From Pelagibacterales bacterium SAG-MED30 (GTDB lineage Bacteria > Pseudomonadota > Alphaproteobacteria > Pelagibacterales > Pelagibacteraceae), in NCBI GenBank assembly GCA_014653775.1, contig JACWEA010000001.1:92722-156721 (forward strand): a stretch of DNA of 64,000 nucleotides, written 5' to 3'. Positions 44,527 through 53,584 of this stretch are shown here, in pieces. The notes below the pieces were generated by a model. That model was given only the letters and a program-made list of their open reading frames with translations. It did not search any database and was not told the DNA's origin. The number at the start of each line of letters is the position of its first letter. The stretch's first letter is position 1. The position numbers were made by a program, and so were the translations under genes.

Positions 44527-47214
44527 ATGCAAAAAAGAGATCTTTATTATGAAAGAATTCCTACTAAACTTTTAAGAGAAGACGTTAGATATATTGGAAA
44601 TATATTAGGAAAAGTTATTAAAGATCAAGAAGGTCTAAAATTTTTTGAATTGGTTGAAAAAGTTAGAAAGTTATCAAAAGCTAATAAAAAAAATACTAAG
44701 TTTAATCAATCAAACAAAAAAGTAATAAAAGCTATCAAAAAACTTAGTCCAAAAAATACATTTAAAATAACAAGAGCTTTTACTCATTTTATGAATTTTA
44801 TAAATTTAGCAGAGTTGATAGATGCATCTAGAAGTTTGAATGAATATGAAAATAGTAAAAAAAAAATCACAAATAATAATTTATTTATTGAAGAAATATT
44901 TGAAGATCTTTTTAATAATAAAAATATCTCAGAAAAAAAAATATATGATACTGCTAAAAATCTTAATATAGGTATAGTTTTAACAGCTCATCCAACAGAA
45001 GTAAAAAGAAGAACTCTTATTCAAAAGTATCATAAAATTATAGAAATTCTTGAACAAAGAGAATTATTAAAAAAATACCCTTCTAAAATAAAAATACTAG
45101 ATAAAAAATTTTTTGATGAACTGACAATAATTTGGAATACCGATGATTTAAAAAGATCAAAACCCTCACCATTTGATGAAGCGAGATGGGGATTAGCTAT
45201 TATTGAAGATAGCTTATGGGACACAATTCCAAAAGTTTATAGAAGGTTAAATTCAATATTTGTTAAAAATATGGATAAGGGACTACCAAAAAATTTCAAT
45301 CCAATTGAATTTGGATCATGGATGGGCGGAGATAGAGATGGCAATCCAAATGTTACAGCGAATGTTACAAGAGAAGTAATTTTATTATCAAGATGGGAAG
45401 CTGCTAAATTATATGAAAAAGCTTTAACAAAAATAATTAGATCTTATTCAATGGAAAAATGTTCAAAAAAAATTAAAAATAAAGTTGGCAAATCATACGA
45501 GCCTTATAGAGTTTTTTTGAGACCTCTAAGAGATAAGATGAGGGTGACTCATAGATTAATTGAACAACATTTAGTAAATAAAAAACCGTTAGATCAAAAT
45601 AAATTACTTAGTTCTAGAGAAGAAATATTAAAACCTTTAAGGGTAGTAAGAGAGTCTTTAGAGCAAAACCAAAATGAAAATATTGCTAGTGGTGAACTAC
45701 TAGATCTCATGAGAAGAGCTAAATGTTTTGGTATTAATTTAGCAAGACTTGATATAAGACAAGAATCTTCAAGACACAGTCAGTTAATTAATGAATTTGT
45801 TAAAAGAAAATATAATAAAAATTATTTTAAGTTTAGCGAAAAAGAAAAAATAAATTTTTTAAAATCTCAATTAAATTTAAAAAAAAATAAAATTAATAAT
45901 TTTCAATTTAAGAATAGGGAAAATAAAGAAATTTGGTCTACTTTTAAATTACTTTCCAATGAACCATCTGAATGTTTAGGAGCCTATGTTATATCAATGA
46001 CAACTTCAGCTTCTGATATATTATCTGTATTTTTTTTACAAAAAGAAGCAAATATAAAGAATAAATTAAGGGTAGTACCTTTATTTGAAACTTTAGAAGA
46101 TTTAATTAATGCCAAAGAAATAATTAAAAGTTTATTTTCACAAACCTGGTATAGAAAATTGATCAAAAATAACCAAGAAGTTATGATAGGATATTCTGAT
46201 TCCAGTAAAGATGCTGGAAAAATTTGCGCTAGCTGGCATCAATATAAAGCCCAAGAAGAAATAATTAAATTAGGTAAAAAATTCAATATTAATATTACTT
46301 TTTTTCATGGTCGTGGAGGATCTGCAGGTAGAGGAGGGGGACCAATTCAAGCCACATTAAGATCTCAACCACCAAATTCAGTTAATGGAAAAATAAGAAT
46401 TACTGATCAAGGGGAGGTGATACAGCAAAAATATGGATATGAACCTTTAGCAAAATATAATTTATGTAGTTATATTGGAGCAGTAACAGAGGCAACATTA
46501 AATCCTCCTCCAATTCCTAAAAAAAACTGGAGATCATTAATCGAAAAAATGTCAGAAATATCTAAAAACTCCTATAGAAAACATATTAATCAAAATTCAG
46601 AATTTATAAAATATTTTAAAACTGTCACACCCCATAAGGCACTTGGAAAGCTTTTAATTGGATCAAGACCATCAAAAAGAAAAAATGTTGATAATATAAA
46701 AAGCTTGAGAGCTATTCCTTGGGTTTTTGCTTGGACTCAGATCAGACTAATGTTGCCAGCTTGGCTCGGAATTGCAGAAGCTTTGAGGTATTCATATATT
46801 AAAAAATTTAGAAAAACTTTATATGATATGGAAAGAAATTGGCCTTTTTTTAATTCAATGTTGGATATGTTAGATATGGTTATTTCAAAGGCTGATCCAG
46901 AAATATCAAAAATTTATGAAGATTATTTAGCTGATGAAGATTTGAAGAGAGTTGGAAAAAAATTAAGGTTTCAATTTGATGTTATTAAAGAATTAAATAA
47001 AAAAATAACTCCTAAAGAAATAATTAATTCTAGAAAACAATTTAGAACATCTGTAATAGTGAGAAATATATACTCAGAAGTTCTAAATATTATTCAACCC
47101 ATAGTTATTAAAAAATTAAAAAAAAATAAAAACGTAGAAAATAAAAAGTATTTAAATGATGCTTTATTAACCTCAATAGCTGGTATCTCGGCTGCAATGA
47201 AAAATACTGGCTGA
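44527..47214 (+). CDS. ppc: Phosphoenolpyruvate carboxylase
   Basis: Makes oxaloacetate from PEP and bicarbonate to refill the TCA cycle. The catalytic histidine lies in VLTAHPTEVKRRT near residue 155; GSWMGGDRDGNP, MIGYSDSSKDAG, FHGRGGSAGRGGGP and WVFAWTQIRLMLP follow in the usual order. The protein ends AAMKNTG as PEPC does. The 895 aa length is normal. It overlaps ccdA by 3 nt. Confidence 0.97.
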   Translation: MQKRDLYYERIPTKLLREDVRYIGNILGKVIKDQEGLKFFELVEKVRKLSKANKKNTKFNQSNKKVIKAIKKLSPKNTFKITRAFTHFMNFINLAELIDASRSLNEYENSKKKITNNNLFIEEIFEDLFNNKNISEKKIYDTAKNLNIGIVLTAHPTEVKRRTLIQKYHKIIEILEQRELLKKYPSKIKILDKKFFDELTIIWNTDDLKRSKPSPFDEARWGLAIIEDSLWDTIPKVYRRLNSIFVKNMDKGLPKNFNPIEFGSWMGGDRDGNPNVTANVTREVILLSRWEAAKLYEKALTKIIRSYSMEKCSKKIKNKVGKSYEPYRVFLRPLRDKMRVTHRLIEQHLVNKKPLDQNKLLSSREEILKPLRVVRESLEQNQNENIASGELLDLMRRAKCFGINLARLDIRQESSRHSQLINEFVKRKYNKNYFKFSEKEKINFLKSQLNLKKNKINNFQFKNRENKEIWSTFKLLSNEPSECLGAYVISMTTSASDILSVFFLQKEANIKNKLRVVPLFETLEDLINAKEIIKSLFSQTWYRKLIKNNQEVMIGYSDSSKDAGKICASWHQYKAQEEIIKLGKKFNINITFFHGRGGSAGRGGGPIQATLRSQPPNSVNGKIRITDQGEVIQQKYGYEPLAKYNLCSYIGAVTEATLNPPPIPKKNWRSLIEKMSEISKNSYRKHINQNSEFIKYFKTVTPHKALGKLLIGSRPSKRKNVDNIKSLRAIPWVFAWTQIRLMLPAWLGIAEALRYSYIKKFRKTLYDMERNWPFFNSMLDMLDMVISKADPEISKIYEDYLADEDLKRVGKKLRFQFDVIKELNKKITPKEIINSRKQFRTSVIVRNIYSEVLNIIQPIVIKKLKKNKNVENKKYLNDALLTSIAGISAAMKNTG

Positions 47215-47921
47215 TGATTGAATATCTGTTACCTTTTACTGCGGGCCTGATTAGTTTTTTATCACCTTGTGTTTTACCACTTATTCCAGGATATATTTCA
47301 TTTATATCAGGACAATCTCTACAAGAGTTATTGTCAGAAAAAAAAGTTAATTTTTTCCCTTTAGTTTTATTTTGTTTAGGTTTTTCAACTGTATTTATAA
47401 TTTTTGGAGCAACAGCTTCATTTTTAGGACAAATCTTATTACAAAATTCTCAAGTTTTAAGAATTGTTGCTGGAATAATTATTATTATTTTTTCGCTTCA
47501 GCTTATTGGATTTATTAATTTCAATTTTTTAAATGTTGAAAAAAGATTAGAAGCCAAAAAAACACAAAGTATTATCTTTCCCTACATAATTGGTTTAGCT
47601 TTTGGGTTTGGGTGGACACCCTGTATTGGCCCAATTTTGGGCTCTATTCTTGCTTTGGCTGCAATAGAGGAAACTTTAGGAAAAGCGGTTTTTTTATTAA
47701 TCTTATATTCTTTAGGATTAGCTATACCATTTATTCTTTCAGGTTATTTGATTCAGAAATTTTTGTTATTTTCTAAAAATTTTAAGAAAAATATTAATTT
47801 GATCTCTAAATTGGGTGGAATAATTCTATTAATAACAGGTATATTAATTTTAACTGATCAATTACAAGCAATTGGTTTTTATATAATTGAAATCTTTCCT
47901 TTTATGCAAAATTTCGGTTAA
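47214..47921 (+). CDS. ccdA: Cytochrome c biogenesis protein CcdA
   Basis: Six-helix membrane protein that moves reducing power from cytoplasmic thioredoxin to the periplasm for cytochrome c maturation. The two redox cysteines lie in LSPCVLPLIPGYISF and GWTPCIGPILGS. The 235 aa length is normal. It begins inside the ppc stop (TGATG). Confidence 0.94.
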   Translation: MIEYLLPFTAGLISFLSPCVLPLIPGYISFISGQSLQELLSEKKVNFFPLVLFCLGFSTVFIIFGATASFLGQILLQNSQVLRIVAGIIIIIFSLQLIGFINFNFLNVEKRLEAKKTQSIIFPYIIGLAFGFGWTPCIGPILGSILALAAIEETLGKAVFLLILYSLGLAIPFILSGYLIQKFLLFSKNFKKNINLISKLGGIILLITGILILTDQLQAIGFYIIEIFPFMQNFG

Positions 47922-47930
47922 AAGAGTTTA

Positions 47931-48512
47931 ATGAAAATTTATCAAATAGATTCCAGTGCAAGAAAAAAAGGATCAACTTCTAGAGAATTAGCAAAAAAAC
48001 TTCTAAATAAGATTAAAAAATCAGGAGATGAAATAATTTATAGAGATTTAGATGATGAAATGCTTTTTGTGAGTGGACTTACAGAATCTGGAATGAATAT
48101 TGATGAAGCAGATCAAACTGAATATCACAAGAAAATGTTTGAATTATCTAACAAGCTAGTAAAAGAAATTAAAGAGTGTGATGTTATAATAATTTCAGCA
48201 CCAATTTATAATTATGGTCCGCCCGCAACTCTTAAAGCTTGGTCAGATTTAGTTGCAAGGGTAGGTGAAACCTTCAAATTTAAATCAAATGGAAGAAGAG
48301 AAGGATTGTTAAAAAATAAAAAAGCTTATCTCGTAATTACTTCCGGAGGAACTAAGTTAAATAGTGATGAAGATTTTTTAACTCCTTGGTTAAAATTTAT
48401 CCTAAATTTTTTTGGAATAGAAAAAGTTGATGTAGTTAGTGCCGACCAAATGGCGTTAGATTATGAAAAATCAATCAAAGATGCAGAAAAACAAATTGAA
48501 AATATTTCTTAA
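47931..48512 (+). CDS. FMN-dependent NADH-azoreductase-like flavoprotein
   Basis: Flavodoxin-fold quinone or azo reductase of the AzoR type. The phosphate loop is SSARKKGSTSREL near the N-terminus, SAPIYNYGPPATLKAWSDLVAR with ETF lines the flavin near residue 85, and ITSGGT follows. The 193 aa length is normal. It lies 9 nt after ccdA, and the stop shares TTAA with the convergent dioxygenase gene. The natural substrate is unknown. Confidence 0.87.
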   Translation: MKIYQIDSSARKKGSTSRELAKKLLNKIKKSGDEIIYRDLDDEMLFVSGLTESGMNIDEADQTEYHKKMFELSNKLVKEIKECDVIIISAPIYNYGPPATLKAWSDLVARVGETFKFKSNGRREGLLKNKKAYLVITSGGTKLNSDEDFLTPWLKFILNFFGIEKVDVVSADQMALDYEKSIKDAEKQIENIS

Positions 48513-49609
48513 AGATTAAATTTTCTCTTTAAATGCTTAAGTTTTCCCTCTGTACTATCATAATCAATATAACACCCTTGTAAGAAACGATACCCCTCGT
48601 TTGTATCATATGAGGTTCTACCATGTAGCAACCTGTAATTATCCATCATTAATAAATCACCAGGAGATAACTTAAATTCAATTCTATATTCTTTTGAATT
48701 ATAAAGTTCAGATAATTTTTTTCTTGCTGAATAAAATATTTCTAATTTTTCTTTATCTATTAAAGGTACAAAATCTAATCTAGGACTAAACCTTACTTGT
48801 TTAAAATCCCCGTTTGTATCTAATTGAATCATTTCAGACCAATCTTCTAAAATAACACTATTATCTACAAATTGAAATCTAACTTTAATTTCACTTAGTA
48901 TCTTATAATAATCTGGAAATTTTTTTTTTAGTTTTTGAGTAACAGTGTAACCATCAACTAAAGTTGACAAACCTCCACTTACTTCATTTTTAATACAATG
49001 CAACATTTGTATGCAAGGAACTGGATTTCGATAAGGATTATCAGTATGAGGAGCTAAAGATAGAGATGTGTAAGCTAAATCATTAGGATTAGGTTTTGAT
49101 TTTACATCAAAAAACTCTCCAAAATTAGTTCTTCTAATACTACCAATTGAGTTTGCAAATTTTACAATAAAATTATTTTGTGTAGGTACATTTTTAAATA
49201 TTACAAAACCATACTTATAGAAATAAATTAAAGCTTTATACATTTCCTCTTCTTCAAAAAAATTGTCTTTAAATTCAAAATTATTTAAATTTTTTAATGA
49301 AGAATCCCATTCAACTTTATTTATATATTTAACATCATTTACATTTGCAAATTCCTTGAAAATATTTTGAATTTCTAATTTAGTGTAAGAACCATCATTA
49401 AATGTAATTTCCAGAAAATTTTTTGATAGATTTAAATTTTCAATTTTTACATCTTTTTTGAGTTCAGTAGGGTCAAATAATCTTTGCTGAGTTTTTTTAT
49501 CAAGATGAATATCTCCATTTACTCTTTCTCTAAGCCAAAAAGGATGAATTTCTTTTTTTAAACCCTGATTTTCAAAAAATACCTTGTTATCTTTTAGTTC
49601 AATTTTCAT
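48509..49609 (-). CDS. Gamma-butyrobetaine hydroxylase-like 2-oxoglutarate dioxygenase
   Basis: Fe(II)/2-oxoglutarate oxygenase with two parts: an N-terminal GBBH-like domain (DUF971 type, residues 1-90, HPFWLRERV) and a TauD-type catalytic domain. The HxD iron motif is in APHTDNPYRN near residue 190 and the distal histidine in LLHGRTSYD near residue 325, followed by the 2OG arginine in EGYRFLQG. The 366 aa length is that of butyrobetaine or trimethyllysine hydroxylases. The substrate is probably a methylated amine, but this is inference. Confidence 0.85.
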   Translation of the reverse strand: MKIELKDNKVFFENQGLKKEIHPFWLRERVNGDIHLDKKTQQRLFDPTELKKDVKIENLNLSKNFLEITFNDGSYTKLEIQNIFKEFANVNDVKYINKVEWDSSLKNLNNFEFKDNFFEEEEMYKALIYFYKYGFVIFKNVPTQNNFIVKFANSIGSIRRTNFGEFFDVKSKPNPNDLAYTSLSLAPHTDNPYRNPVPCIQMLHCIKNEVSGGLSTLVDGYTVTQKLKKKFPDYYKILSEIKVRFQFVDNSVILEDWSEMIQLDTNGDFKQVRFSPRLDFVPLIDKEKLEIFYSARKKLSELYNSKEYRIEFKLSPGDLLMMDNYRLLHGRTSYDTNEGYRFLQGCYIDYDSTEGKLKHLKRKFNL

Positions 49610-49675
49610 AAAGATATTAAATCATTATTTAAAATTAAGCTTTAATCAATAGTAATAAAATAGTATTAGTCCACT

Positions 49676-50482
49676 GTGCCAATATTAAAAACTAGTGATT
49701 ACAAAGCTTATTCTAAATTTATAGAAAATTTAGCAAAAAAACTGACTAAATTTTATTTTTTAAAACTTAATAAACCCTTTAAAACTTCTAATAAATTTAA
49801 GGGAAAAGGATATGATCCAGTAACAACTGCTGATAGAGCATTTGAAAAATTTATTAGAAAAGAAATTAAAAAAAAATATCCCAACCACCAAGTAATAGGT
49901 GAAGAATTTGGTCACAAAAAATCTAAAAGTGATTATTCATGGGTGATTGATCCAATAGATGGAACAAGATCATTTGTTATAGGCAATCCTACCTGGAGTA
50001 ATTTAGTGTCTTTGAATTATAAGGGTAATCCTGTTGTAGGACTTGCAAATTTTCCAATACTTAAAAAATTTTATTTCAATATTTCTGATAAGATTGCATT
50101 TGTTTCTCAAAACGGAAGAAAAAAAAGATTAAAAGTAAATCTTAAAGCCACATTCTCTAAAATGAAAATGTCAGCAGGATTCCATGGTGGCTTAACATTA
50201 AATAAACAAAAAAAAATTCCACAAATATTAAAGCGAATGCAATTTCCTTGTGCAGATGCTTTAAGCTATTCTCATTTTACTGAAGGTAAACTTGATGTTG
50301 TTATACAATATGGAAATAAAATTTGGGATATTCATGCTTTGATTCCAATAATTAGAGCTGCAGGAGGTTTAGTTACAACTTGGGAAAATGATGATGCTAA
50401 AAAGGCTGGAAATATAATTTGTTCAGCAAACAAAAGTCTTCATAATAAAATGCTTAAAATTTTAAAACCTGTTTCTAAGTAG
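49676..50482 (+). CDS. hisN: Histidinol-phosphatase of the inositol monophosphatase family
   Basis: Mg-dependent phosphatase, probably the histidinol-phosphate step of histidine synthesis. The metal sites GEEFGHKK and WVIDPIDGTRSFVIGNPTWSNLV match HisN more than inositol monophosphatase, and WDIHALIPIIRAAGG closes the site. The start is a GTG; no in-frame ATG fits the N-terminus. The 268 aa length is normal. It overlaps the convergent SMR-like gene by 8 nt. Confidence 0.85.
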   Translation: MPILKTSDYKAYSKFIENLAKKLTKFYFLKLNKPFKTSNKFKGKGYDPVTTADRAFEKFIRKEIKKKYPNHQVIGEEFGHKKSKSDYSWVIDPIDGTRSFVIGNPTWSNLVSLNYKGNPVVGLANFPILKKFYFNISDKIAFVSQNGRKKRLKVNLKATFSKMKMSAGFHGGLTLNKQKKIPQILKRMQFPCADALSYSHFTEGKLDVVIQYGNKIWDIHALIPIIRAAGGLVTTWENDDAKKAGNIICSANKSLHNKMLKILKPVSK

Positions 50483-50810
50483 TCTTACCAAGGAGGTTAA
50501 CTATTAACACTCCCGAAATAATCAAAGTTAAACCAATAATAGTATAAAGATCTGGCATTTGATTAAATTTATATATTCCAACAAGTGTTGTAGCTATTAT
50601 ACATAAACCAGCAAAAGAAGCATAAGTTATACCAACAGGAATAGTCTTCATAACAATAGATAATGTAAACATACAACCAACTATAGTTATTGCTGTCAAC
50701 AAGCTTGGTAATAACAACGTAAAACCATTTGCACCTTTAGCAAAACCATTTGCTGCAGTACCTAAAACAACTGCAAGTATAAGAACTATGTATGCAATTA
50801 TGTTACTCAC
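50475..50810 (-). CDS. SMR-family-like four-helix membrane protein lacking the key glutamate
   Basis: Resembles small multidrug resistance transporters (111 aa, four helices): GTAANGFAKGANGFT, IPVGITYASFAGLCII and LTLIISGVLIVNLLG align with EmrE. The essential proton- and substrate-binding Glu14 of EmrE (AEVIGT) is replaced by valine (AVVLGT). It is therefore unlikely to be a classical drug/proton antiporter; it may be a partner subunit, a lipid or metabolite carrier, or have lost function. Last gene of the ten-gene small-protein operon. Confidence 0.8.
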   Translation of the reverse strand: MSNIIAYIVLILAVVLGTAANGFAKGANGFTLLLPSLLTAITIVGCMFTLSIVMKTIPVGITYASFAGLCIIATTLVGIYKFNQMPDLYTIIGLTLIISGVLIVNLLGKTT

Positions 50811-50826
50811 TAATTTAAGAATATTC

Positions 50827-51048
50827 TTATTCGGTGATTTTATCCACTAATTTTTTTATTGGTGGACCAAGAACAAGTGCAGCTATTATTGCTATAGGTA
50901 AACTTACTGACCATGCCTTTAAAAACCTATTGATATATTCGTTATCCATTCCTGTGTTTATATAAGTAATTATAAGTGTCATGAGCAAACTCATGCCAAA
51001 ACCCATAATTAAAATGAATATGAAATCAAAATATTTTTTTGGAAACAT
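50827..51048 (-). CDS. DUF2798 small membrane protein
   Basis: A 73 aa protein with two membrane helices (about residues 8-30 and 43-63). The second helix ends in LVLGPPIKKLVDKI, the DUF2798 signature. It overlaps the upstream NTF2-like gene by 1 nt and is 16 nt from the SMR-like gene. The family function is unknown. Confidence 0.82.
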   Translation of the reverse strand: MFPKKYFDFIFILIMGFGMSLLMTLIITYINTGMDNEYINRFLKAWSVSLPIAIIAALVLGPPIKKLVDKITE

Positions 51049-51368
51049 TATTTAGACATTGGAGTAGCACCAGTTTCTAAGCTAGTAATCTTTCCATCTT
51101 TATATCTATAAACTGCCATTACAGCTTCCACATTTCCATCATTAAAAGTTACGATAGAATGATGTACACCAACTTCATCATTTTCATACACGATACGAGC
51201 TTTATCTTGGTTTATATCACCACTCATTGCCCATTTGATTACATCAGCTTTTCCTAATGAATTTCCAGATTTATGCATTATAAACTCAAAATCATCATGC
51301 AAAAGCTCATTCATAGCTGCTTCATCTTTCTTATCTATTGCATCAGTGTATCTTTTTAATATCGACAT
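51048..51368 (-). CDS. NTF2/SnoaL-like protein
   Basis: A 106 aa cone-shaped NTF2-like domain: the N-terminal helix KRYTDAIDKKDEAAMNELLHDD leads into a strand-rich part ending VYRYKDGKITSLE. Members are often small-molecule isomerases, cyclases or binding proteins. No catalytic set can be named. It overlaps the cupin gene by 1 nt and DUF2798 by 1 nt. Confidence 0.8.
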   Translation of the reverse strand: MSILKRYTDAIDKKDEAAMNELLHDDFEFIMHKSGNSLGKADVIKWAMSGDINQDKARIVYENDEVGVHHSIVTFNDGNVEAVMAVYRYKDGKITSLETGATPMSK

Positions 51369-51718
51369 TATTCACCCCACATTCCGTGAAACTCATAAAC
51401 AATAGCTGGTTCATTTCCCACTACCCATCCATCATGTCCAGGCTGAATAGCATATGCGTCTCCAGATTTATAAGTTATTTCGGTTCCGTCATTATGTTTT
51501 GCGCAAACAGCTCCTGAAACAATTACACCAAGATGTGTTGCTTGACAGCTATCACCCCCAACTGTTGGTTTAATATCTTTCGACCATTTCCATCCAGGTT
51601 GCAATGTAAGTTTCATTACCCTCTGGTTTCCAACTTTTACAGCTTCTATTTTTGCGTTATTAAAATTATCATTAACCTCGTCTGCTTTTTCGAAAGATTT
51701 TACTTCTACTCCTGCCAT
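51368..51718 (-). CDS. Small cupin-domain protein
   Basis: Single cupin barrel of 116 aa. LTLQPGWKWSKDIKP, QATHLGVIVSGAVCAKH, SGDAYAIQPGHDGWVVG and IVYEFHG follow the cupin pattern, with histidines that may bind a metal. A very strong AAAGGAGGGG ribosome-binding site precedes it. Its substrate is unknown. Its neighbours suggest a role in handling a small molecule. Confidence 0.82.
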   Translation of the reverse strand: MAGVEVKSFEKADEVNDNFNNAKIEAVKVGNQRVMKLTLQPGWKWSKDIKPTVGGDSCQATHLGVIVSGAVCAKHNDGTEITYKSGDAYAIQPGHDGWVVGNEPAIVYEFHGMWGE

Positions 51719-51733
51719 AACCCCTCCTTTTAT

Positions 51734-52150
51734 TTAAACGTATATTTTATCAGCTAAACCGTAACAAAGTACAGCACTTAAAATAGTTAAAAATAAAGGG
51801 GCATAGATTGCTTCATCCGAAGTTTTATCTGTATGTCCAAGTTTATTAATTTTTGTACTATAAAAACCAACTATAAAAGCTGATAAGTTTTGTAAAAATA
51901 TTAGATTAAAAAATGCCCATGTTGCCTCTAAACCATTTGGTCTGATGAATCCTACATAAATTGCCATTACAGTTGATCCAATAAATATAGATCCAAAAAA
52001 TCTTACAATCCCAGCACCTGTATCATGCATTCCATATTGATTTAAAAAAGATTGTGTTTGAAACACACATCTAAATCCATAGTAAGCAAACCCTATGAAG
52101 TGAACTAAAAATACTGCTAAGTAAATTATTCCATTAAATTTTTCTATCAT
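51734..52150 (-). CDS. Four-helix membrane protein of unknown function
   Basis: A 138 aa protein with four predicted membrane helices (about residues 6-26, 47-67, 75-97, 113-132). Segments such as HFIGFAYYGFRCVFQTQSFL and GAGIVRFFGSIFIGSTVM recall other small four-helix proteins of unknown function, but I do not recognise a named family. It sits in the middle of the small-protein operon, 15 nt before the cupin gene. Confidence 0.7.
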   Translation of the reverse strand: MIEKFNGIIYLAVFLVHFIGFAYYGFRCVFQTQSFLNQYGMHDTGAGIVRFFGSIFIGSTVMAIYVGFIRPNGLEATWAFFNLIFLQNLSAFIVGFYSTKINKLGHTDKTSDEAIYAPLFLTILSAVLCYGLADKIYV

Positions 52151-52162
52151 ATTTTGAATTCT

Positions 52163-52471
52163 TTAACTAAATATTGGTCTTATTTCATCTTCAATAGTAC
52201 CTTCTATTGCAACTTCTTTCAATTGCTCTAAAAGTTTTATATATTCTGGATCTGCAGACATTTTAGCGTCAGCATCATTATCACCTTCAAACATAGTTCC
52301 AATTAAAGTTTCTCTTATTGTTCTTGGGTCTCCACCCATTTGAAAAGAAAAATAGACATCATGGTTAGGATAATGTTTTTTTCTAACAGCAGCTAAACCT
52401 TTCCCAATTTCCATAGCTTTTCCTAGGCCATCATCTTTTACTCTCATTGTTCTTGTATAAATTACTTTCAT
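52163..52471 (-). CDS. Small alpha/beta-barrel-like protein (102 aa)
   Basis: The order strand (KVIYTRTMRVK), helix (GLGKAMEIGKGLAAVRKKHYP), strand pair (VYFSFQMGG, ETLIGTMFE) and helix (PEYIKLLEQLKEVA) fits a ferredoxin-like dimeric barrel domain. No family name is certain and no catalytic residues are evident. AAAGGA ribosome-binding site. Third of three such genes in a row. Confidence 0.68.
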   Translation of the reverse strand: MKVIYTRTMRVKDDGLGKAMEIGKGLAAVRKKHYPNHDVYFSFQMGGDPRTIRETLIGTMFEGDNDADAKMSADPEYIKLLEQLKEVAIEGTIEDEIRPIFS

Positions 52472-52486
52472 TGTTAATCCTTTTTT

Positions 52487-52777
52487 TTATTTAGCATTAA
52501 AATCTATAATATCATCTGTACACTCAACAAATTTATGAGGTTCGTAGAAATCGTTCATAGATTCTAACTGTTTATTAATTGCATCAGGATCAGTACCTTT
52601 CCACCAACAAAACATTGTTAAGTTATCACCTGGCGTGATCCAGCTCATTTGACATTTTGCGTTATCACTAGTCATTGCTTTAGTCATGTCTTCCATTGAC
52701 ATTGAACCAGTAACTTCAATCATTTTAGCTTTTGCTTCTTTTGATTTAAAAGTATGTGTTACTATATAGTTTTTCAT
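52487..52777 (-). CDS. Small alpha/beta-barrel-like protein (96 aa)
   Basis: Begins NYIVTHTFKSKEAKAKM and contains CQMSWITPGDNLTMFCWWKG, with a second helix DAINKQLESMNDF, giving the strand-helix-strand-strand-helix-strand order of the dimeric barrel fold. Three cysteines and several tryptophans line the predicted core. The closest known type is perhaps DUF4242 or ABM-like, but this is uncertain. Spaced 7 nt from the gene upstream. Confidence 0.68.
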   Translation of the reverse strand: MKNYIVTHTFKSKEAKAKMIEVTGSMSMEDMTKAMTSDNAKCQMSWITPGDNLTMFCWWKGTDPDAINKQLESMNDFYEPHKFVECTDDIIDFNAK

Positions 52778-52784
52778 ATTTATC

Positions 52785-53069
52785 CTATTTTATTTTTGTT
52801 AAATCATAGATTGAATAGCTTTCTAAAACAGCATCCATGATAGGTTTTGATACCTCAGTTCCTTCAATAAATTTATGTAATGCAGGTTCATCAGTACAAA
52901 ATATCTTAAACATTACAGTACTTTTATCTGGCGTTACCGTTCCAATAGTTTTTTCTACTACTGCAACTTTAGCTCTTTCTGCTAAACCTTCAGGCGATTG
53001 CATGAAACCCATAAATTTTTCAAACATACCTTCTTTTAATTTAGCTACTACTAACATTTCTTTTTCCAT
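52785..53069 (-). CDS. Small alpha/beta-barrel-like protein (94 aa)
   Basis: Begins EKEMLVVAKLKEGMFEKFMGFM, then a strand pair (VVEKTIGTV, STVMFKIFC) and a helix (ALHKFIEGTEVS). The topology is that of the dimeric barrel fold. A strong GAAAGGAG ribosome-binding site precedes it. It follows the exported 158 aa protein gene by 23 nt. No function can be assigned. Confidence 0.68.
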   Translation of the reverse strand: MEKEMLVVAKLKEGMFEKFMGFMQSPEGLAERAKVAVVEKTIGTVTPDKSTVMFKIFCTDEPALHKFIEGTEVSKPIMDAVLESYSIYDLTKIK

Positions 53070-53092
53070 TTTTTCTCCTTTCGTTAATTAAT

Positions 53093-53569
53093 TTAATATG
53101 TGTATTCACCACTCATTTGATTCATTGAGTGAGCAAATCCTTCTTTGCCTTTAAGATTCTGTCTGCTAGAAAAACCAGTTCCTGAAATTTTTTCATATTT
53201 TCCAGTTCCTCCAATAATTTTAAAAGTTCCAGATCCTCCTTGACCACCAGTGCCTTTACCTTTGTAATTCATAAATACTTTTTCACCATCAGCTAAATAA
53301 AAAGTGCACATACCTGTTTCATCATCAAATTTTCCACTTACCAATGTAAGTCCTCCAACACAATTCATTGTAGATTTATCAAATATACTCTCTGGGTTTT
53401 TATCTGAAAGACCTGCGTTTCCATCGTAAGTAATTGCCATGTTACCATTGCCAGCATTCATAATATTCATTTCCCAAGATCCCATTCCACTTGCATTAAA
53501 TTTCCCTGAATTAGCAAAAGCCATTGTAGAAATAATTGTAAATGTTAAAGTTATTATTATTTTTTTCAT
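53093..53569 (-). CDS. Exported beta-rich protein
   Basis: A signal peptide (MKKIIITLTFTIISTMAFA) precedes a 139-residue glycine-rich, strand-rich mature protein. The segment GSGTFKIIGGTGKYEKISGTG resembles allene oxide cyclase-like barrels (GTWxIVGGTGKF type). Two cysteines are present (NCVGG, MCTFYL). Probably periplasmic. AGGAG ribosome-binding site. Possible binding protein or carrier for a hydrophobic small molecule; this is inference from fold only. Confidence 0.72.
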   Translation of the reverse strand: MKKIIITLTFTIISTMAFANSGKFNASGMGSWEMNIMNAGNGNMAITYDGNAGLSDKNPESIFDKSTMNCVGGLTLVSGKFDDETGMCTFYLADGEKVFMNYKGKGTGGQGGSGTFKIIGGTGKYEKISGTGFSSRQNLKGKEGFAHSMNQMSGEYTY

Positions 53570-53584
53570 TTTTACTCCTTTTTA

